In this document: positions 15,208-20,639 of the stretch, piece after piece
Layout of the letters: each line of letters begins with the position of its first letter
Position numbering within the stretch: position 1 is the stretch's first letter
Origin: Gallionellaceae bacterium UBA6222
GTDB lineage: Bacteria > Pseudomonadota > Gammaproteobacteria > Burkholderiales > Gallionellaceae
NCBI GenBank assembly: GCA_002421915.1
Contig: DISA01000045.1
Location: 299 to 20,937 of the forward strand
DNA: 20,639 nt
Direction of reading: 5' to 3'
Made by a program: the position numbers and the translations under genes
Notes under the pieces: model-generated
The model's input: only the letters and a program-made list of their open reading frames with translations
Told to the model about the DNA's origin: nothing
Databases searched by the model: none

Positions 15208-15236
15208 TTGACATCACGCGCGGATACTGCTCTAAT
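15208..15236 (+). promoter_or_regulatory. Sigma70-type promoter of the DsrE-led gene cluster
   Basis: A perfect -35 TTGACA (15208-15213) is followed after exactly 17 nt by TCTAAT (15231-15236), a 5-of-6 match to the -10 consensus. The start site would be near 15243, giving a leader of about 37 nt with a strong Shine-Dalgarno (AAAGGAG, 15267-15273) 6 nt before the ATG at 15280. A promoter this strong normally needs repression, in keeping with the dyad over its -10. Confidence 0.75.
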
Positions 15237-15254
15237 CATTCTAACAATCATTAG
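15232..15254. promoter_or_regulatory. Candidate ArsR-family operator overlapping the -10 of the DsrE-led cluster
   Basis: This 23-bp AT-rich near-palindrome has 9 of 11 base pairs symmetric: CTAAT at one end and ATTAG at the other, with only two C/C mismatches. It covers the -10 and the likely start site. The half-site AATCATT occurs at 15234-15240 and 15246-15252, and again on the opposite strand at 15188-15194 next to the regulator promoter. ACAATCA also occurs near both promoters (15244-15250, and complement of 15167-15173). ArsR-family operators are typically AT-rich dyads of this size, so binding of the adjacent regulator is the simplest reading. Confidence 0.6.
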
Positions 15255-15279
15255 ATTGTGATAAGTAAAGGAGAATGCG

Positions 15280-15630
15280 ATGAAATACCTGATGATTCTG
15301 AACGACGCTCCGTATGGCACGGAGCGCAGCTACAACGGATTGCGGCTTGCGCGCACGCTGCTCAAGACGGGCAATGCCGAGGTCAGGATGTTCCTTATCG
15401 GTGACGCGGCCGCATGCGCCAAGGGCGGGCAGAAGGTGCCGCAGGGCTATTACAACATCGGCGACATGCTGGGCATGGTGATGCGCAGTGGCGGCGAAGT
15501 GGGCGTGTGCGGCAGCTGCATCGACGCGCGCGGCATTGCTGCCGAAGATCTGGTCGAAGGCGCATCGCGCAGCACCATGGACCAACTCACCGAGTGGACA
15601 CAGTGGGCCGACAAAGTCATCGTCTTTTAG
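15280..15630 (+). CDS. DsrE/DsrF-family sulfur-relay protein
   Basis: A 116-residue cytoplasmic protein of the DsrE/YchN fold. It begins with the beta strand MKYLMILNDAPYGTERSYNGLRL and includes VRMFLIGDAAACAKGGQKV and the cysteine motif GVCGSCIDARGI (C77, C80), where members of the family carry the persulfide-accepting cysteine. Such proteins pass sulfane sulfur between carriers in sulfur oxidation or tRNA thiolation. As a single gene without dsrF, dsrH or dsrC neighbours, it is not a DsrEFH complex; a homo-oligomer is likely. It is the first gene after a strong promoter, divergent from the ArsR-rhodanese regulator, which itself carries a sulfur-handling domain. Confidence 0.88.
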   Translation: MKYLMILNDAPYGTERSYNGLRLARTLLKTGNAEVRMFLIGDAAACAKGGQKVPQGYYNIGDMLGMVMRSGGEVGVCGSCIDARGIAAEDLVEGASRSTMDQLTEWTQWADKVIVF

Positions 15631-15819
15631 GGTGATGCGAGGCAGGCCGCGCGGCGTTGGCGCCGGTCGCAATGAGTGGCGGAATCGTTGCCGCCGGGAC
15701 GCTGCGCAAGTGCCGCCCGTCCGGGCCACGTGATCACGGCGGGTCGCGCCCGGAACAACACGCCACCCGGTACGGGGCGCGCAGGCGCATAAACCGATAA
15801 CCATCTGGAGCAAAAGAAT
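15631..15819. other. Structured GC-rich spacer between the DsrE-family and flavoprotein genes
   Basis: These 189 bases contain no convincing gene. They contain a perfect 7-bp stem TCCGGGC (15720-15726) / GCCCGGA (15748-15754) enclosing a 10-bp palindrome CGTGATCACG (15729-15738), and a small CCCGGTACGGG hairpin (15767-15777). The flavoprotein Shine-Dalgarno (GGAG, 15807-15810) ends the region. The spacer could process the transcript, attenuate downstream expression or hold a separate promoter; no good promoter was found. Confidence 0.5.
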
Positions 15820-16947
15820 ATGAAGCAGATTTCCATTATTGGCGCCGGTTTTGCCGCACTGTCTGCGGCACGCAAATTGCGCGAACTCGATGCGAATGCA
15901 GAAATTACACTCATCGCCCCGAAAGCAGAGCTGATTTTTCTGCCGAGTCTGATCTGGATCCCTTCCGGCAAACGCAGGGCGGAGGATGTGCGCATTCCGC
16001 TCGACCGTTTTCTGCGCGACAACCGTATCCGCTTCTTTGCAGGCGAAGCGACCGGGCTGGAAAACAGCGGGCGCACCGTGCTGACCGGCAGTGGCAAGGT
16101 GGTGAACGAGGGGCTCATCATCGCCAGTGGCGGGCGTTTTATCAAAAAATTGCCTGGCATCGAGCATGCCATTCTGCCGTGCGAAGGTATTGCTGCCGCA
16201 GAGAAGATACGGGAGCGCGTGGCCGCACTCGGCCAGGGGAATATCGCGCTGGGGTTTGCAGGCAATCCGAATGAACCGAGCGCCATGCGCGGTGGCCCCA
16301 TCTTCGAATTCCTGTTCGGGCTGGATACCCAGTTACGCCGCGAGGGGCGCCGCGACAAGATCGGCCTCACCTTTTTCAATCCCATGCCCAACCCGGGCAA
16401 TCGTCTCGGCGCGCGCGCGGTACAACGCCTGATGGCCGAGATAGAACGGCGCAACATCAAGAAGCAACTCGGCCACAAGCTGGTGGGCTTCGAGGCGGAC
16501 AAGGTGAAGACTGAAGGCGGCGAGTTCGCCGCCGACCTCATCATCTTCATGCCCGGCCTGACCGGCAATGCCTGGTTCGACCAGACCGGCCTGCCGCGCT
16601 CGGCGGGCGGTCTGGTCAAGGCAGATGCGCAGTGCCGTGTCGAAGGTATGCCTGCGGTCTATGTCATCGGCGATTCCGGCAGCTTCCCGGGACCGGACTG
16701 GATGCCAAAGCAGGCGCACATGGCCGATCTGCAAGGCGAAACGGCAGCGGCAAATCTCCTGACCGAACTGGATGGCGGCAAGCCGGAGCAGACCTTCAAG
16801 GTGGAGCTGCTTTGTATCGTGGATAGCCTTGATGCGGGCATTCTGGTACGGCGCACACAGGACAGCGAAATGTCCTTGCCCCCGGTCGGCCCGATGCATT
16901 TTGCCAAGGCCTTCTTCGAGGCATGGTATCTGCGCAAATTCCGCTAG
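15820..16947 (+). CDS. SQR/FCSD-like FAD-dependent oxidoreductase
   Basis: A 375-residue flavoprotein related to sulfide:quinone oxidoreductase and flavocytochrome c sulfide dehydrogenase. The N-terminal dinucleotide fold has IIGAGFAALSAARKLRE; a second FAD motif is VYVIGDSGSF with the following KQAHMADLQGETAAANL helix. The C-terminal segment HFAKAFFEAWYLRKFR matches the amphipathic membrane-binding helix of SQRs, so it probably sits on the inner membrane and reduces quinone. Of the three SQR redox cysteines, counterparts of the first (C121, LPCEG) and third (C332, LLCIVD) are present, but the central one is missing: the position before the conserved GPxxEF reads SAMRGGPIFEF. No signal peptide is seen, so it is not a periplasmic FCSD. 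It is 189 nt after the DsrE-family gene and 9 nt before the amidotransferase gene. Confidence 0.85.
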   Translation: MKQISIIGAGFAALSAARKLRELDANAEITLIAPKAELIFLPSLIWIPSGKRRAEDVRIPLDRFLRDNRIRFFAGEATGLENSGRTVLTGSGKVVNEGLIIASGGRFIKKLPGIEHAILPCEGIAAAEKIRERVAALGQGNIALGFAGNPNEPSAMRGGPIFEFLFGLDTQLRREGRRDKIGLTFFNPMPNPGNRLGARAVQRLMAEIERRNIKKQLGHKLVGFEADKVKTEGGEFAADLIIFMPGLTGNAWFDQTGLPRSAGGLVKADAQCRVEGMPAVYVIGDSGSFPGPDWMPKQAHMADLQGETAAANLLTELDGGKPEQTFKVELLCIVDSLDAGILVRRTQDSEMSLPPVGPMHFAKAFFEAWYLRKFR

Positions 16948-16956
16948 TGCCGCCCG

Positions 16957-17724
16957 ATGTGTGAGCTCTTTGGCATGTCATCCTCGCGGCCACTGAACAT
17001 GGCGCGGGAACTCGGCACATTTCGCCTGCATGGCGGGGAGATGGCGGACAACCCGGACGGCTGGGGCATGGCCTGGCTGCATGGCGGTGGCTTCCATCTT
17101 TCCAAGGAACCGGTTCCGGCGCATCGGAGCAAATTGTTCGCGCGATTGTGCGACAACACGAACTCAAGCCTGATGATCGCCCATGTGCGCAAAGCGAGCT
17201 TCCCTCCCGTCATCGATATGAGCAACACCCATCCGTTCCGGCGAACATGCTGCGGCAGGGAGTGGGTATTCGCCCACAACGGTATGGTCCCGGATATCGT
17301 GGCCATCGAGTCATCCGCAAGTAATCCGGTCTGCTGTCCCACGGGCAGGACTGACTCCGAATATGCTTTCTGCCATCTGCTTGGCCGCATCGCGAAACAG
17401 TTCCACGGCCTGTCTTTCGCGGAACCGGCGAACTGGATCGACAACCTGGCGGAGGTGAGCGGACTGGTGGCTTCACTTGGGAAGTTCAACTTCCTGATGT
17501 CGGAGGGCGAACATCTGATCGCCTACGGGCATGATCGGCTGCATCATCTGGAGCGCCACGATCCGGAACGGCGAGTCGCCCAAGTTCTGGTCGCGACCGA
17601 GCCTTTGGACGGGCATGAATGGAGCACCTTCGAGCCTGGCGAGTTGCGTGTGTACCGTGCCGGCAGGATGGTGGGGCACGCGATGGCCAATACCGCGACT
17701 CCCCCCAGATCAAATCAAAACTAA
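16957..17724 (+). CDS. Class II glutamine amidotransferase, YafJ family
   Basis: A 255-residue Ntn-type amidohydrolase. The protein starts MCELFGMSS, so C2 becomes the N-terminal nucleophile after Met removal, as in YafJ and related proteins. Family motifs are ADNPDGWGMAW, IAHVRKAS, THPF, FAHNGM, GRTDSEYAF and ATEPLDGHEW. No synthase domain is attached, so glutamine would be hydrolysed for an unknown acceptor, or a related gamma-glutamyl bond is cleaved (EgtC-like proteins share this fold). Two vicinal cysteine pairs, C98-C99 and C126-C127, are present in loops. It lies 9 nt after the flavoprotein gene with no clear Shine-Dalgarno, and 19 nt before the MFS gene, so it belongs to the same transcription unit. 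Confidence 0.88.
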   Translation: MCELFGMSSSRPLNMARELGTFRLHGGEMADNPDGWGMAWLHGGGFHLSKEPVPAHRSKLFARLCDNTNSSLMIAHVRKASFPPVIDMSNTHPFRRTCCGREWVFAHNGMVPDIVAIESSASNPVCCPTGRTDSEYAFCHLLGRIAKQFHGLSFAEPANWIDNLAEVSGLVASLGKFNFLMSEGEHLIAYGHDRLHHLERHDPERRVAQVLVATEPLDGHEWSTFEPGELRVYRAGRMVGHAMANTATPPRSNQN

Positions 17725-17743
17725 GGCAAGGAACAGGAAAGAT

Positions 17744-18904
17744 ATGTTCACCGGTCGCCGTAATGTCCTGCTTCTGGCAACCAGTCAGGCACTGATGCTT
17801 TCGGTCATCGTGATGTCGATGGCTCTCGGCGCCGTTCTCGGTAGCAACCTTGCACCGGACAAAGGTTTGGCCACGCTGCCGATTGCCGCGATGGTGATCG
17901 GAACCGTCATCGCATCGATACCTGCGGCCATGCTGATGCGCCGACTGGGACGGCGCACGGGTTTTCTTACCGGCGCGACCCTCGGACTGGCAGGCAGCCT
18001 GTTGTGTGCTTTCGCCCTCCGGGAGCAGTCGTTCGGGCTGTTCGTCGCGGGGCATCTGCTCTTGGGCAGTTACCAGGGCTTCGCCAACTACTACCGCTTT
18101 GCCGCTGTTGAGGCTGTCGAGGCAAACCATACGAGCCGGGCGATCGCATGGGTTGTCGCAGGCGGCGTTGTCGCCGCATTCCTTGGTCCCCAACTGGGGC
18201 AGTGGGGACGCGACTGGGTGGCAGCCACTCCTTTTGTCGGTTCCTACCTTGCGCAGGGAGCGCTCAGCCTGGTTGCACTTGCGATACTGTCGCAGGTACA
18301 ACTCAAACCTTTGGCAATAGTCCGCGCCGCTGCTCCCCGTCCGCTACTCGAAATACTCGCACAGCCCGCATTGCAGGTGTCCATTTTGGGGGCAGCCATC
18401 GGTTACGCCGTGATGATTATGGTAATGACTGCAACGCCGCTGGCCATACTGGGTTGTGGCTTGCCCGGCAACAGTATTACTCCGGTCATCCAATGGCATG
18501 TGGTTGGTATGTTCGCGCCTTCATTTTTTACCGGTTCGTTAATCAGGCGTTACGGCGCGCCACGAATCATGCAGATCGGTTTCGCCATGTTGCTGGGGAA
18601 TGTGGCAATAGCCCTTGTCGGGATCGAGTTCCTGAATTTCCTGTCGGCACTCATTCTGCTGGGGGTGGGATGGAATTTCGCCTTCATCGGCGGAACCACA
18701 CTGCTCACCCGGACGTATCACCCGTCCGAACAATTGAAAGTCCAGGCGATCAACGAGTTCTCGATTTTCGGCCTGGTCGCCATAGCATCACTTTCTGCCG
18801 GATGGCTGTACGACCGTTTTGGCTGGATCACCCTGAACCTTGCCGCAGTGCCGTTGCTGATCATCGCGTTGATATTGACGATAGGCATCAAGCGCCAAGG
18901 ATGA
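17744..18904 (+). CDS. Major facilitator superfamily transporter
   Basis: A 386-residue membrane protein with about 12 hydrophobic segments. After TM2 it carries the MFS loop motif RRLGRRTG (about residues 65-72). TM4-5 contain GSYQGFANYYRFAAVE, and the second half has a matching SLIRRYGAPRIMQIG loop. Start: ATG 17744 with AGGAAA about 5 nt upstream; the frame is open further upstream but overlaps the amidotransferase gene without homology. Substrate is unknown. Its place at the end of the DsrE-flavoprotein-amidotransferase unit suggests import or export of a sulfur compound or of the amidotransferase product, which is inference only. The next gene is convergent, 34 nt after the stop. Confidence 0.85.
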   Translation: MFTGRRNVLLLATSQALMLSVIVMSMALGAVLGSNLAPDKGLATLPIAAMVIGTVIASIPAAMLMRRLGRRTGFLTGATLGLAGSLLCAFALREQSFGLFVAGHLLLGSYQGFANYYRFAAVEAVEANHTSRAIAWVVAGGVVAAFLGPQLGQWGRDWVAATPFVGSYLAQGALSLVALAILSQVQLKPLAIVRAAAPRPLLEILAQPALQVSILGAAIGYAVMIMVMTATPLAILGCGLPGNSITPVIQWHVVGMFAPSFFTGSLIRRYGAPRIMQIGFAMLLGNVAIALVGIEFLNFLSALILLGVGWNFAFIGGTTLLTRTYHPSEQLKVQAINEFSIFGLVAIASLSAGWLYDRFGWITLNLAAVPLLIIALILTIGIKRQG

Positions 18905-18938
18905 CAGTCGGAGAAAACCGCATGGGCACGCCGGCGGA

Positions 18939-20639
18939 TTAGCGTACGCAGTCGACGAAATACATCCGCTCGCCGTTGACCTTGTCCGATACCAGACCGT
19001 GGATGTCGGTCTCGAAGCCGGGGAAGCTCTTGTTGAAATTGCGCGCGAACTTGAGGTAATCGACGATGGTCTTGTTGAAACGTTCGCCCGGGATCAGCAG
19101 CGGGATGCCCGGCGGATAGGGCGTGAGCAGGACAGCGGTGATGCGGCCTTCCAGTTCGTCCACCGGCACGCGCTCGATCTCGCCGTGCGCCATCTTGGCG
19201 AAGGCGTCGGACGGTTTCATTGCGGGCTGCATGTCGGACAGATACATCTCGGTGGTCATCTTGGCCACGTTGTTCAACTTGTAGGTGTCGTGGATCTGCT
19301 GGCACAGGTCGCGCAGGCCGGTGCGCTCGTATTCCGGGCGCTTGGCGGCGAACTCGGGCAGGATGCGCCAGATCGGCGCGTTCTTGTCGTAGTCGTCCTT
19401 GAACTGTTGTAGCGCCGTGAGCAGCGTGTTCCAGCGGCCCTTGGTGATACCGATGGTGAACATGATGAAGAAAGAGTACAAGCCGCACTTCTCCACGATC
19501 ACGCCGTGCTCGGACAGGTACTTGGTGACCATCGCGGCGGGGATGCCGGAATCGGCGAAATCGCCGTCCACATCCAGCCCTGGCGTGATGACGGTAGCCT
19601 TGATCGGGTCGAGCATATTGAAGCCCGCGGCCAGTTTGCCGAAGCCGTGCCAATGGTCGTCCGGATGCAGCATCCAGTCGTCGCGCTCGCCGATACCTTC
19701 TTCGGCGATGTTTTGCGGCCCCCACACTTTGAACCACCAGTCTTCCTCGTACTCTTCATCCACCTTGCGCATGGCACGGCGGAAGTCGAGCGCTTCGGCG
19801 ATGGATTCTTCCACCAGCGCGGTGCCGCCAGGCGGTTCCATCATCGCCGCCGCCACATCGCACGAGGCGATGATGGAATATTGCGGTGAAGTGGAGGTGT
19901 GCATCAGATAGGCTTCGTTGAACACGTGGCTGTTCAGTTTGCGCGTCTCCGATTCGCGCACCAGGATCTGCGATGCCTGCGACAGGCCTGCCAGCAGCTT
20001 ATGCGTGGACTGCGTGGCGAAGATCATCGATTCCTTGGCGCGCGGACGACCGCGGCCGATGGCGTGCATGCTCTTGTAGAAATCATGGAAGGCGGCGTGC
20101 GGCAGCCAGGCTTCATCGAAATGCAGTGTGTCGATCTTGCCGTCCAGCATCTCCTTCAGCGTCTCCACGTTGTAGATCACACCGTCGTAGGTGCTCTGCG
20201 TGATGGTGAGGATGCGCGGCTTCTTGGTCTTGTCCTTGATGAAAGGGTTGGCGTCGATCTTCTTCTGGATGCTCGCCATGTCGAACTCGGACTTGGGGAT
20301 CGGCCCGATGATGCCGAAGTTGTTGCGCGTCGGCGTCAGGAACACCGGCACCGCGCCGGTCATCATGATCGAATGCAGGATGGACTTGTGGCAGTTGCGG
20401 TCGACCACCACGATGTCGTCCGGCGCGACGGTGGAGTGCCATACGATCTTGTTCGAAGTCGAGGTGCCGTTGGTGACGAAGAACAGATGGTCGGAATTGA
20501 AGATACGCGCGGCGTTGCGCTCGGAAGCCGCCACCGGGCCGGTGTGGTCCAGCAACTGGCCCAATTCATCCACCGCGTTGCACACGTCGGCGCGCAGCAT
20601 GTTCTCGCCGAAGAACTGGTGGAACATCTGCCCCACCGG
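18939..20639 (-). CDS. Lysine/ornithine/arginine decarboxylase, PLP-dependent (5' end outside window)
   Basis: The last ~567 residues of a fold-type I, class III amino-acid decarboxylase (LdcI/SpeF/AdiA group), producing a polyamine or diamine with release of CO2 and use of a proton. The PLP lysine lies in ATQSTHKLLAGLSQAS (codon complement 19998-20000); other family motifs are FFVTNGTSTSNK, DRNCHKSILH, HFDEAWLPHAAF, EAYLMHTSTSPQY, MLDPIKATVITPGLD, YPPGIPLLIPGE and the end FPGFETDIHG. The stretch SEHGVIVEKCGLYSF resembles LdcI more than AdiA, but substrate cannot be fixed. About 150-185 N-terminal residues, including any wing domain, are outside the window. Its stop is convergent with the MFS gene. 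Confidence 0.93.
   Translation of the reverse strand, partial: PVGQMFHQFFGENMLRADVCNAVDELGQLLDHTGPVAASERNAARIFNSDHLFFVTNGTSTSNKIVWHSTVAPDDIVVVDRNCHKSILHSIMMTGAVPVFLTPTRNNFGIIGPIPKSEFDMASIQKKIDANPFIKDKTKKPRILTITQSTYDGVIYNVETLKEMLDGKIDTLHFDEAWLPHAAFHDFYKSMHAIGRGRPRAKESMIFATQSTHKLLAGLSQASQILVRESETRKLNSHVFNEAYLMHTSTSPQYSIIASCDVAAAMMEPPGGTALVEESIAEALDFRRAMRKVDEEYEEDWWFKVWGPQNIAEEGIGERDDWMLHPDDHWHGFGKLAAGFNMLDPIKATVITPGLDVDGDFADSGIPAAMVTKYLSEHGVIVEKCGLYSFFIMFTIGITKGRWNTLLTALQQFKDDYDKNAPIWRILPEFAAKRPEYERTGLRDLCQQIHDTYKLNNVAKMTTEMYLSDMQPAMKPSDAFAKMAHGEIERVPVDELEGRITAVLLTPYPPGIPLLIPGERFNKTIVDYLKFARNFNKSFPGFETDIHGLVSDKVNGERMYFVDCVR

Noticed and set aside
15241..16619. Two long minus-strand open frames (about 308 and 330 codons) opposite the DsrE and flavoprotein genes
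   Set aside because: Both are antisense shadows; the plus-strand genes have strong family motifs and ribosome sites, and one frame runs through the promoter region.

Overview
The window looks like the chromosome of a betaproteobacterium, most likely of the Nitrosomonadales/Gallionellaceae type. This is inferred from the GC-rich coding bias, the trpEGD order, the RelA and Hsp15 types, and a sulfur-related gene set. No rRNA or other taxonomic marker is present, so the placement is tentative. No tRNA, rRNA, insertion sequence, CRISPR array or prophage gene was seen.

Left part (1-6440): the end of trpE, then trpG and trpD (ATGA overlap), followed 10 nt later by a RelA-type (p)ppGpp synthetase. 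That protein ends right after its zinc-finger domain and has no C-terminal ACT domain. Next come an acidic amino-acid:cation symporter and, convergent to it, a class I fructose-bisphosphate aldolase. A REP-like hairpin lies between these two stop codons.

Middle (6441-14436): a small DUF3079-type cysteine protein; a minus-strand pair made of an APH-like/P-loop kinase fusion and a ScsD-like thioredoxin (ATGA overlap); hslR (Hsp15) upstream of that pair, separated by a perfect 22-bp inverted repeat. Divergent from hslR is a four-gene MacAB-type export operon: NodT-family outer-membrane lipoprotein, periplasmic adaptor, ABC ATPase and FtsX/MacB permease. Every junction in this operon overlaps by 4 nt.

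Right part (14489-18904): the most interesting region. An ArsR-family regulator fused to a rhodanese domain is divergent from a DsrE-family protein, an SQR/FCSD-like flavoprotein, a YafJ-type class II glutamine amidotransferase and an MFS transporter. The 131-bp divergent region holds a near-consensus sigma70 promoter on the plus strand, an extended -10 promoter on the minus strand, and AT-rich dyads sitting on both -10 elements. I read this as a candidate sulfide/persulfide-responsive module. Its flavoprotein lacks the central redox cysteine of canonical sulfide:quinone oxidoreductases.

The window closes with a 5'-truncated, minus-strand PLP-dependent lysine/ornithine/arginine decarboxylase (fold type I, closest in motifs to LdcI).
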